Assembly (NCBI GenBank): GCA_016926805.1 | Contig: JAFGNV010000090.1 | Span: forward strand, 100,834-164,833 | Length of the DNA: 64,000 nt | Direction of reading: 5' to 3' | Origin: Anaerolineae bacterium | GTDB taxonomy: Bacteria; Chloroflexota; Anaerolineae; 4572-78; J111 | Notes under the pieces: generated by a model | What the model saw: the letters and a program-made list of their open reading frames with translations, nothing else | Database searches by the model: none | What the model was told of the DNA's origin: nothing | Translations under genes and position numbers: made by a program | Part shown: positions 52,020 to 59,802 of the stretch, one piece after another | Position numbering within the stretch: position 1 is the first letter of the stretch | How the letters are laid out: every line of letters begins with the position of its first letter

Positions 52020-52640
52020 TTACAGCCAGGGATTGTTGGCCCGTTCTTGCCCAATCGTCGTCACCGGCCCGTGCCCCGAACAGACCACGGTCTCGTCGGG
52101 TAAAACCATCAATTTCTCCGTAATGCTGGTCATCAGGGTTTCGTAGTTCCCGCCGGGCAAATCAGCGCGACCAATGCCTCCGGCAAAAAGCACGTCGCCA
52201 TCAAAAATCACCCCCTCGTTGGCCTCATAAAAACTCACGTGGCCGGGCGAGTGGCCGGGGGTAAAGAGAACCTTCAGAGCATGCTGACCAAACCTGATTG
52301 TGTCACCTTCGGCCAATTCCATGTCCGGGTCCGGGCCGAAAGGAACCTCCAAACCAAAAAAACCTGCCCCGCCGCCCTGCCGGAGTAAGGGCAAATCCAG
52401 GGGATGCAACGCCAATCGCGCGCCGGTCGCCTCAACTAGCGGGCCGTTGGCCAAAATATGGTCAAAATGGGCATGGGTGTTCAGAATATACTTAATAGTT
52501 AGCCCTTCGTTTTCAATCTCGGCCAGAATGAGGTCGGCCTCCTCGCCGGGGTCAATCACCACGCCTTCTCTGGTTTCTTCGCAGCCAACAATATAGCAAT
52601 TGGCTTGAATAGGGCCAACGGGCAATTGCTTAATAATCAA
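52020..52640 (-). CDS. MBL-fold hydrolase (glyoxalase II-like)
   Basis: A metallo-beta-lactamase-fold protein of about 206 residues. The metal motif is THAHFDHI, with further ligands in TPGHSPGH, FDGDVLF and CSGHGPVT. This short form corresponds to YcbL-type glyoxalase II-like hydrolases acting on thioesters, though the substrate is unproven. AAGGAGA lies seven bases before a TTG at 52640, which is preferred over the GTG at 52658 that overlaps that site. Its stop is three bases from that of the PstS-like gene. Confidence 0.9.
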   Translation of the reverse strand: MIIKQLPVGPIQANCYIVGCEETREGVVIDPGEEADLILAEIENEGLTIKYILNTHAHFDHILANGPLVEATGARLALHPLDLPLLRQGGGAGFFGLEVPFGPDPDMELAEGDTIRFGQHALKVLFTPGHSPGHVSFYEANEGVIFDGDVLFAGGIGRADLPGGNYETLMTSITEKLMVLPDETVVCSGHGPVTTIGQERANNPWL

Positions 52641-52658
52641 GGCAACTCTCCTTAACAC

Positions 52659-53253
52659 GATTAAAATTAGTTAGAACAGGCCAAAATACCTATGGGTTTC
52701 ACTGGACAATTCAAATAGGTTATGTTACTATTGTTTCTGTGCCAACATAGCTGACATAAGATGGTAGCACCACAAGCAACATAACAGTTCATTAAAAACG
52801 GAGTGTTTTATCTTAAGCAGTTGATGCCACACCTCCTGGGTTACGCATCAGCATGGCCAACATAGATGCCACTCCTTTTTTATTAACTGAATTTTCATCG
52901 TTCGGCCTGAAACTTACCACTCGTTGCCGACGCTGCACTTTCAAAACATAGCCTCACTTCCCGCTATCGACGATCGCAAGACTTCCCCAAAAATCCAATC
53001 GGGTTCAGCAAAAATTCAGTTCGAGTTACTCCCTACTGCCGGTTCTCCTATCCAAAATTGGAGACAAAAGTATACCACATCGCTCTCAGGATAGCGAACG
53101 GGAACAAGGGGCCTATTTGGTGTAGTCGGCTTAATCAACTCTTTAAAGTGCCTTCGAGTGGGGGTTAAGAACGCTAAGCTATAGCGGATGATATGCTGCA
53201 AATAGAAATCTATAATTCAGTGATGGCAGCCTGGCGGTGATGTTACCCGCACG
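52659..53253. other. Gene-free stretch of about 600 bases
   Basis: No open frame with a ribosome site, tRNA fold or strong terminator was found. The base composition looks richer in A and T than its neighbours. The phrase GCCAACATAG occurs twice (near 52742 and 52857). It may be decayed sequence or a regulatory region for the divergent genes. Confidence 0.4.
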
Positions 53254-53931
53254 GTGATGATGATGAACGATCGGGGCGAAACTCAATTTGAATACATCCT
53301 GTTTGACCTGGATGAAACCCTCTATCCCAGAGAGGCCGGGGTAATGAAGGCTATTTCCGACCGTATCCTGCGGTTTATGACCCAAAAGGTCGGTATCCCG
53401 GCTGACGATGCTACATGCAAAAAACTTGAATATTACCAGGAATACGGCACGGTATTACGCGGTTTGATGGAGGAGTATCATATTAACCCGGAAGAATATC
53501 TGAGTTATGTCCACGATTTTGACCCCAGGGAATTTCTTGGCGCCAGTCCCCCGCTGGATAGAATGCTCCGGGAAATTCCCCTCCGTAAAGTCATCTTCAC
53601 CAATGCCGATGCGAACCACAGCGAAAGAGTGTTAGGCACGCTCCAGGTACGAGACCATTTTGACCTGATTATCGACATTAAAGCGCTGAATTACGAAAAC
53701 AAACCTCGCCCCGTGGCCTACCAGCGGGCGCTTGATTTATTGGCGGTTTCAGGGGAGCGTTGCATTATTGTTGACGACACGCCTCGCAACCTGATCCCGG
53801 CCAAAGATTTGAGTATGACCACCATTCTGATCAACGGCGGGAAAAAATCTATTGCCGTGGATTATGCAGTACCGACCATTTTTCACGTCGAGATGGTGGT
53901 CAAAAGCATCTTACCCGTGGAAAGACGTTAA
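53254..53931 (+). CDS. HAD hydrolase, pyrimidine 5'-nucleotidase-like
   Basis: A 225-residue HAD protein with FDLDETLYP, VIFTNADANHSERVL, a Lys in ENKPRPVAYQ and IVDDTPRNLIPAK. This motif set matches the SDT1/PHM8-like pyrimidine 5'-nucleotidase branch that hydrolyses UMP or CMP. The start is one of GTG 53254 or the three ATGs right after it, and the ribosome site is weak. The thioesterase gene starts six bases after its stop. Confidence 0.87.
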   Translation: MMMMNDRGETQFEYILFDLDETLYPREAGVMKAISDRILRFMTQKVGIPADDATCKKLEYYQEYGTVLRGLMEEYHINPEEYLSYVHDFDPREFLGASPPLDRMLREIPLRKVIFTNADANHSERVLGTLQVRDHFDLIIDIKALNYENKPRPVAYQRALDLLAVSGERCIIVDDTPRNLIPAKDLSMTTILINGGKKSIAVDYAVPTIFHVEMVVKSILPVERR

Positions 53932-53937
53932 GCCTGT

Positions 53938-54354
53938 ATGCCCAACCCAAACACCGTCGAAACCACGTTTCACGTTCGTTACGCCGAAACGGATCAGATG
54001 GGGGTGGTGCATCACGCCGCTTACGTGGTGTGGCTAGAGGAAGGTCGCAGTGAATGGATGCGAGCCAACGGCAGCTCCTATGCCCGCTTTGAACAAGATG
54101 GACTACGGATGGCCGTTTCAGAAGTAAATATTCGTTATCGCCAGGCGGCCTTTTACGACCAAAAAGTAACCATCAGATGTTGGATAGAAAAAGTGCTCAG
54201 CCGCCAGATAAAGTTTGGCTACAAAGTTGTTGATGCCGAAACCCACGCGATTCTGGCCGAAGCCTACACCAAGCTCATCTATGTCGATGAACAGGGAAAC
54301 GTAACTCAAATCCCCAAAAAATGGCGAGATTTTTTAGGTCAGCCGGATAGGTAG
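53938..54354 (+). CDS. Hot-dog acyl-CoA thioesterase (YbgC-like)
   Basis: A 138-residue hot-dog-fold protein. The catalytic Asp is D19 in RYAETDQMGVVHHAAYVVWLEEGR, the 4-hydroxybenzoyl-CoA thioesterase/YbgC signature. It should hydrolyse short or aromatic acyl-CoA in the cytoplasm. It follows the HAD gene by six bases and likely shares its transcript. A strong terminator lies downstream. Confidence 0.93.
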   Translation: MPNPNTVETTFHVRYAETDQMGVVHHAAYVVWLEEGRSEWMRANGSSYARFEQDGLRMAVSEVNIRYRQAAFYDQKVTIRCWIEKVLSRQIKFGYKVVDAETHAILAEAYTKLIYVDEQGNVTQIPKKWRDFLGQPDR

Positions 54355-54449
54355 CGGCCTCTCATACCAAAGGACTGGCCTCGGAAAAGTCCCCTGCTTT
54401 GCCGTGACGGTTTCAACCATTATCCTCGTTGCTCAAACGGATACTACAC

Positions 54450-54574
54450 TAACCTGAGTTCGGAAAAAGGTGACAGTCACTTCAGAAAGTGGCAAATTAA
54501 GTTGATTTTATCCATTAACCGCGGTAAAAATCACCAAAAGTAACTGTCACCTACGAATTATCGAGCTCAGGTTA
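54450..54574. repeat. Nested inverted-repeat element (MITE/REP-like)
   Basis: The outer arms TAACCTGAGTTCG (54450-54462) and CGAGCTCAGGTTA (54562-54574) match at 12 of 13 bases. The inner arms AGGTGACAGTCACTT (54468-54482) and AAGTAACTGTCACCT (54538-54552) match at 14 of 15. It has no open frame. The inner arm recurs at 33961. The element lies in the gap between the thioesterase and ftsH. Confidence 0.65.
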
Positions 54575-54594
54575 CACTAAACAAACACCAATAA

Positions 54595-54634
54595 AAAAAG
54601 TGACCTCGTAGCTCGAGCTACGAGGTCACTTTTT
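54595..54634. terminator. Perfect 40-base palindromic terminator
   Basis: Five As, GTGACCTCGTAGCTC and its exact complement with five Ts form a perfect 20-pair palindrome centred at 54614/54615. It sits between the convergent thioesterase and ftsH genes and can stop transcription from both sides. Confidence 0.85.
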
Positions 54635-54668
54635 GGTATTCCTATCCAATCTTTTGGATTCAGCCCAA

Positions 54669-56618
54669 TCAAGCCGGTAAGGGAGCGGTTGAGGGAGGCA
54701 CAACATTGGGCGGCGTATCTTCTTGGTCCTTGGACGACAACGATTCCTTTGCGGAACGGCCGCCCCTAGAAACGGGATCATCCGACCGAACCGCATCCCC
54801 TTCTTCAAGAAGCTCGGCAAATTCTTTGGCGTCAAGCGTTTCGCGCTCTAATAAGGCATTGGCAATCAGCTTTAGTTTATCAATGTTGTCACTTAAAACC
54901 TGATAGGCTTTCTGATGGGCCTCGTCAACAAAGCGTCGCACTTCGGCATCAATATATTCTGCCGTTTCTTCGCTGTAGTTACGCTGTTCGCTCAGTTGCC
55001 GGCCCAAAAAAATGAGTTCTTCTTTATCACCAAAGGTGAGCGGGCCTAATTTTTTACTCATCCCATACTGGGTGACCATCGCCCGGGCCATGCGAGTGAT
55101 ATTCTCCAAGTCGCCGCGCGCCCCGGTGGTCACATCGCCAAAGATAAGTTCTTCGGCCACCCGGCCACCCAATCCCACGGCCAGACGAGCCTCAAATTCT
55201 GATTTGCCAATCAACGTCTGGTCGTCCTCAGGCAGAAACATGGTAAAACCACCGGCGCCACCCCGGGCAATAATACTGACCTTGTGAACCGGGTCGGCCT
55301 CTGGCAGCATATAGGCCATCAACGCATGGCCGGCCTCATGATAGGCCACAATCTTATTTTCTTCCTCGCTAATCACCCGGCTGCGCCGCTCCGGTCCCAA
55401 CCGAACTTTCTCAATCGCCTCCTGGAGGTCGGTCATGGTTATTTGCTTTTGATTTCGACGGGCGGCCAGGATAGCTCCCTCATTGATAACATTTTCCAAA
55501 TCCGCGCCAGAAAAGCCAATTGTAGTTTTGCCCAGGGCTTCCAAATCAACATTGGTTGCCAAAGGTTTCCCCCGGGCATGAACCTCCAAAATCTTTTTGC
55601 GACCCTGCCAGTCGGGTCGATCCAACACCACGCGGCGGTCAAAACGGCCGGGCCGCAATAGGGCCGGGTCCAAAATATCAGGCCGGTTGGTAGCAGCAAT
55701 CACAATCACATTGGTATCGGTCTCAAAACCGTCCATTTCCACCAAAATCTGGTTCAACGTTTGCTCGCGCTCATCGTGACTTCCCCCCAAACCGGCCCCA
55801 CGATGGCGGCCCACGGCGTCGATCTCGTCAACAAAAACAATGCACGGGCTGTTACGCTTGGCCTGGTCAAACAGATCACGTACCCGGCTGGCTCCAACCC
55901 CAACAAACATCTCCACAAACTCGGACCCAGAAATACTAAAGAAGGGCACCCCTGCTTCACCGGAAACAGCCTTGGCCAACAATGTCTTGCCACATCCCGG
56001 CGGACCAACCATGAGGACGCCTTTAGGGATTCTCGCCCCCAACGAGATGAATTTTTCCGGTTCCCGCAAAAACTCAACCACCTCGGTCAATTCTTCCTTG
56101 GCCTCTTCGGCTCCGGCCACATCCTCAAACGTAACAGTTGGTTTATCTCCGCTAAACATCCGCGCCCGACTCTTGCCAAAACTCAAAGCCTGGTTGTTAG
56201 ACCCCTGCGCCTGACGCACCATAAAAAATAGCAGTCCACCCAAAATCACGAGTGGCAAAATTGTAATGGCCAGAGTACCCCAATCGCTCCAGGCGCTCCG
56301 TGGAACAACCTCAATTTCAACACTGTTGAGTTGTTGTTCGGTTACGCCCAAATCCGCCAGCGTCTGAAAAACACTCACGTTGCTTTCCTTGCGAGATTTG
56401 GCCGGAGGTTGTTTAGCATCGGCATATTCTACGGTAATATCATTCTCCTGGATGTTTATCTTTTCCACCTTACCTGCTTTGATATCGTCCGCTACCGAGG
56501 TAAGATCAACTTCATTGTTGTTTCTGGGGCCAGAAAAAATACTAAAAACAATAGCGGCGACAGCCAGCAAAACCAACACGTACACAATGCCGCTATTTTT
56601 GAAAAATCCTGAATTCAC
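54669..56618 (-). CDS. ftsH: ATP-dependent zinc metalloprotease FtsH
   Basis: A membrane protease of about 649 residues that degrades membrane and short-lived cytoplasmic proteins. There are two membrane helices (about 11-28 and 113-133) around an extracytoplasmic loop, then the AAA domain with Walker [13 protein letters not shown], Walker B IVFVDEID and the second-region [20 protein letters not shown]. The M41 protease domain has HEAGH (427-431). The start is probably GTG 56618, five bases after GGAGG. The upstream TTG 56630 overlaps that site. A TATAAT promoter and a duplicated palindrome precede it. Confidence 0.97.
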   Translation of the reverse strand: MNSGFFKNSGIVYVLVLLAVAAIVFSIFSGPRNNNEVDLTSVADDIKAGKVEKINIQENDITVEYADAKQPPAKSRKESNVSVFQTLADLGVTEQQLNSVEIEVVPRSAWSDWGTLAITILPLVILGGLLFFMVRQAQGSNNQALSFGKSRARMFSGDKPTVTFEDVAGAEEAKEELTEVVEFLREPEKFISLGARIPKGVLMVGPPGCGKTLLAKAVSGEAGVPFFSISGSEFVEMFVGVGASRVRDLFDQAKRNSPCIVFVDEIDAVGRHRGAGLGGSHDEREQTLNQILVEMDGFETDTNVIVIAATNRPDILDPALLRPGRFDRRVVLDRPDWQGRKKILEVHARGKPLATNVDLEALGKTTIGFSGADLENVINEGAILAARRNQKQITMTDLQEAIEKVRLGPERRSRVISEEENKIVAYHEAGHALMAYMLPEADPVHKVSIIARGGAGGFTMFLPEDDQTLIGKSEFEARLAVGLGGRVAEELIFGDVTTGARGDLENITRMARAMVTQYGMSKKLGPLTFGDKEELIFLGRQLSEQRNYSEETAEYIDAEVRRFVDEAHQKAYQVLSDNIDKLKLIANALLERETLDAKEFAELLEEGDAVRSDDPVSRGGRSAKESLSSKDQEDTPPNVVPPSTAPLPA

Positions 56619-56634
56619 ACTTTCCTCCAATGAG

Positions 56635-56672
56635 AGTCAACTTGCTTGACCATAGTCAACTTGCTTGACCAT
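56635..56672 (-). repeat. Tandem 19-bp repeat in the ftsH leader
   Basis: AGTCAACTTGCTTGACCAT occurs twice back to back (56635-56653 and 56654-56672). Each copy holds an inverted GTCAA-N5-TTGAC. The pair lies between the -10 at 56674-56679 and the ribosome site, so it is placed like a double operator or a pair of small mRNA stems. Confidence 0.85.
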
Positions 56673-56673
56673 A

Positions 56674-56702
56674 ATTATACCAAAACAGGGATGATATTTA
56701 AA
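56674..56702 (-). promoter_or_regulatory. Promoter of ftsH
   Basis: On the minus strand a consensus TATAAT (56679-56674) lies 17 bases after TTTAAA (56702-56697), a poor -35. Transcription would start inside the tandem repeat. The weak -35 leaves room for activation or an alternative sigma factor. Confidence 0.55.
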
Positions 56703-56709
56703 ACGAGGA

Positions 56710-58671
56710 TTACTGAACCACCTGGATTGATCGCAGGATTAAAGCACCCAGGTTATCCTGCTCACCCCGGCCAGGCTCCACAATGGGCAGACGAACCTTG
56801 CTATCGGGCTTGTAAAAGCCAATCCGAATTTGATACTCACCAGGAACAGTGGATACAGGAATGGGCAATTGGTATTGGTTATAAACCACATTGCCCACGG
56901 ACCACTGACTCGTCGGCCCAAGACCCTGCGGGGGGGAATCAACTTGAGAGACAATTCCACCCTGGGGGGTGGTCAAATAAACAAAGAAATTATAATCATC
57001 AACAACCGGTGCGGTGATCTGCCAAAAAAAGGTGAGATTAACGGTTTCGCCGGGTTTGAATTGCACCCGTGGAATCTCGTAAGCTTTCAACACAATCTGC
57101 CCACCCAGATTGGCGTCCATGGGCACGCGGGAACCACTGCTGACAACCAGGGTGGTCAGGGTTCGATTAGCTACCAGGGAGCCGGGCGGCGGGTCTTGCA
57201 ACAAAACATGGCCCGGCGTTTCCACACTCCATTCCTCGTATTTTTGAATCACCAAATCCAGCAAGGCCAATTGCCGTTGGGCCTCATCAAAATCCATGCC
57301 CCGGACATCGGGCACCTCAATTAGGGGTGGGCCTTGACTGATGACCACGGCCACCTCTCCCCCTTTGTCTACCCCGGCGCCTGCCGGAACAGACTGTTTG
57401 ATAACGGTAAAAGCAGGCCAGGTAGGATGTGGTTCCTCGGCCTCAACCACCAGTTTCACGTCCATATCGGCCAACACGGCCCGGGCGGCCGTTTCCTCCA
57501 GGCCCACCAAATCTGGCATTCGCACCTGGTCAGACAGGAGAGTCGGCAAAGGTGTCGGGAAAATACCACTCGGTTCCGGGATATAAGCCTGATAAATGGC
57601 CACAAACAAGGGGATTAAACCGGCAATGGCAATAATGGCAATGATCCCGAGCAACAGAATGACAACATCAAAGCCTCCTTTTCGGGATCGCATTGCTGCC
57701 TGAGAAGCAGGTACATAGCGTTGATGAGCCGCCACCGAGGATGGTGGAGGTGGAGGCGGCGGGGGAGGAACAGAACCGGCATACCCCACCCGCTGCAACG
57801 GCGATCCTACTACCGCTGAAATTGGGGCCTGCGGACCGGAGGCGCTCAACCCTCCCCGGCGATACATCATCAAGGCTTCACGTAAGTGATCGGCCGTCAG
57901 GAAGCGTTCGTTGGGATTTTTAGCCATCGCCGCATCGACAATCCGGGCCAATGGTTCGGGAATTTCCGGCTTGAGGCGATCAACCGGAATATGCGCCTCG
58001 TACAGTTGCTTACGGGCCACATCCTGGTCGTCCACCCCCACAAACGGCACCCGGCCGGTCAACATCTCGTACAGAATAATCCCGGTGGCGTAAACGTCGG
58101 TGGCGGGCAACACCCGGTCGCCGGAGGCCTGTTCCGGGGCAAAGTAGGCCGGCGTGCCCCACACTACTTCGCCTTCTTCCATGGCGCTTTCGCCCAGGGC
58201 GCGAGCCAACCCAAAATCGGTAACTTTGGCCTGGCTGCCGGGGGTGATTAAGATATTGCCCGGTTTCAAATCGCCGTGCACAATACCGGCCCGGTGCGCC
58301 GCGCCTACTGCCGAACAAACCTGAATAGCAAAGGTAACGGCCTGGTCAATGGCCAGCGGTCCCTGCTCATCAATCATGGTGCGCAGGTCGGAACCGGCCA
58401 CCCATTCCATCACAATATAAGGCCGGCCCTTATCCTGACCAAAGTCGTACACCGCCACAATATAAGAGTCGCTCAACCGGGCAGCGTTTTGCGCTTCGCG
58501 GTGGAAGTTGACCAAAAAGTTGGGATCGCGGGTATACTGGGGCCGCAATACTTTCACGGCCACCATCCGGCCCAGGGACATGTCTTGAGCCTGATACACT
58601 TCGGCCAGGCCGCCCTCGCCAATCTTTTTGACCAATTGATAGCGATCGTTGAATATTATGGGAAGTTCCAT
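56710..58671 (-). CDS. PASTA-domain receptor Ser/Thr kinase (PknB-like, non-RD)
   Basis: A kinase of about 653 residues. The N-terminal kinase domain (about 9-270) has the Gly loop GEGGLAEVY, K40, DFG at 152-154 and FAPEQ. The catalytic loop reads HGD (132-134) in place of HRD, so it is a non-RD kinase. A poly-Pro stretch and one membrane helix (about 334-360) precede two PASTA domains (about 381-447 and 449-515). A C-terminal beta-rich domain (about 520-650) follows. PASTA domains bind muropeptides, so it may watch cell-wall state. ATG 58671 is the likely start; the longer frame to 58734 is not supported by a ribosome site. Confidence 0.94.
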   Translation of the reverse strand: MELPIIFNDRYQLVKKIGEGGLAEVYQAQDMSLGRMVAVKVLRPQYTRDPNFLVNFHREAQNAARLSDSYIVAVYDFGQDKGRPYIVMEWVAGSDLRTMIDEQGPLAIDQAVTFAIQVCSAVGAAHRAGIVHGDLKPGNILITPGSQAKVTDFGLARALGESAMEEGEVVWGTPAYFAPEQASGDRVLPATDVYATGIILYEMLTGRVPFVGVDDQDVARKQLYEAHIPVDRLKPEIPEPLARIVDAAMAKNPNERFLTADHLREALMMYRRGGLSASGPQAPISAVVGSPLQRVGYAGSVPPPPPPPPPSSVAAHQRYVPASQAAMRSRKGGFDVVILLLGIIAIIAIAGLIPLFVAIYQAYIPEPSGIFPTPLPTLLSDQVRMPDLVGLEETAARAVLADMDVKLVVEAEEPHPTWPAFTVIKQSVPAGAGVDKGGEVAVVISQGPPLIEVPDVRGMDFDEAQRQLALLDLVIQKYEEWSVETPGHVLLQDPPPGSLVANRTLTTLVVSSGSRVPMDANLGGQIVLKAYEIPRVQFKPGETVNLTFFWQITAPVVDDYNFFVYLTTPQGGIVSQVDSPPQGLGPTSQWSVGNVVYNQYQLPIPVSTVPGEYQIRIGFYKPDSKVRLPIVEPGRGEQDNLGALILRSIQVVQ

Positions 58672-58843
58672 ACGATCAAATAGGACCTCACCTGCACGTG
58701 GCGTTATTTTACCCCAAGTAGGCCGCTCAAACAAGCACAGGGGGGTTAGTTGACGAATGTTTCGCGGCGCGAAAAAATCTACAGCCGTCGATCTCGGTTT
58801 GGTAATATTATCCGCTGCTAATGATTGATATTACGCAAAACAC

Positions 58844-59671
58844 TTACGCCGTATTTACGTGAACTCGGGCATACAAACGCCGAAAAGCGCCGGGCGATAA
58901 CCCCTCATAGCGACGAAAAAGGCGACGAAAGTACCCGGCATCGGCAAAACCACTGGCGTGAGCAATTTCTTCGATATTCATTTGGCTATCCAACAGGTGG
59001 CGCCGGGCAACCCGAATCCGACGGCGCTGAATCGCCTCGGTGAGGGTACAGCCGTAAACCTGGTGATAGGCTCGGCCCAGGTAATCCGGGTTATACCCCA
59101 AGGCTTGAGCGATCTTGGCTGTAGAAATCGGCTGGTCGTAATGCAGCCGGATGTAGGTATCCGCCCGCCCGGCCAGGGACGTCGCCGTGTCGGAAATCTC
59201 CTCATCAGGGCGGAACGATGGGGCTATTTCGCACAACATCAGCATCACCAACAAATCCGCCGCCGTCTGATTCCACCGTCCCGATTCTTGATCATCCAGA
59301 AATTGTCTGAACAGATTCTCCAGCCGTTCGGGGCGACTGGCCGAAGCCAGCTGGGGCACTATAATGGCCGGTTCAACGGGTTCAGCAGAATTCGCATTAA
59401 TCTCGAAATGAACCCAATAAAATGAGAGAGCTACGGGATAGGGGCCTACCCCGCCGTGTTTTCTATTCGGCCAGAGATGCAGGCATTGCCCCTGCTGTAC
59501 AGAAAAGGTTCGCGTTTCTTCCCACATTTCCAACCGGCCGTGCTGAACAAAAATCAACTCGTGCGAGTCGAGGATTCGAGTAGGATGTGTCCCTCGGCCC
59601 CGCGAAATGAACAGGCCACCATTTTTTGCTCTGACCGCACAAGCCATGCTCATTTGCAGTAAATCTTTCAC
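58844..59671 (-). CDS. AraC-family transcriptional regulator
   Basis: A protein of about 275 residues with an N-terminal cupin-like effector domain (words HELIFVQHGRLEMWEE and SVQQGQCLHLWP) and a C-terminal double helix-turn-helix (about 175-270; STAKIAQALGYNPDYLGRAYHQ and NIEEIAHASGFADAGYFRRLFRRY). It should bind a sugar and activate nearby carbohydrate genes. GTG 59671 with GAGGA five bases upstream is preferred over ATG 59683. It is divergent from the GH127 gene across about 130 bases, the usual layout of a local activator and its target. Confidence 0.92.
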   Translation of the reverse strand: MKDLLQMSMACAVRAKNGGLFISRGRGTHPTRILDSHELIFVQHGRLEMWEETRTFSVQQGQCLHLWPNRKHGGVGPYPVALSFYWVHFEINANSAEPVEPAIIVPQLASASRPERLENLFRQFLDDQESGRWNQTAADLLVMLMLCEIAPSFRPDEEISDTATSLAGRADTYIRLHYDQPISTAKIAQALGYNPDYLGRAYHQVYGCTLTEAIQRRRIRVARRHLLDSQMNIEEIAHASGFADAGYFRRLFRRYEGLSPGAFRRLYARVHVNTA

Positions 59672-59751
59672 AATTATCCTCATCGAATGAAGTCGGATTT
59701 GTCCCGGTATTATACAGATTTAACCTCTGGCGGCCTAATCGGGGGTTACAG

Positions 59752-59757
59752 TATAAT
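59752..59757 (+). promoter_or_regulatory. -10 element of the GH127 promoter
   Basis: TATAAT lies about 46 bases before the GH127 start. The -35 position reads GGCGGC, a poor match, as expected for a promoter that needs an activator such as the divergent AraC protein. A second TATAAT on the other strand at 59714-59709 could serve the regulator. Confidence 0.5.
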
Positions 59758-59802
59758 TTGGATATGTCTGGCGTTATCAATACTTTTATAAGGAGGCACA
59801 TG

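Noticed and set aside
52659..53253. tRNA gene in the long gap
   Set aside because: A GTTCGAGT-like T-arm word occurs, but no acceptor stem, anticodon arm or D-arm can be paired around it.
56635..56672. CtsR operator
   Set aside because: CtsR sites are direct GGTCAAA heptads three bases apart. Here each unit is an inverted GTCAA/TTGAC pair with five bases between.
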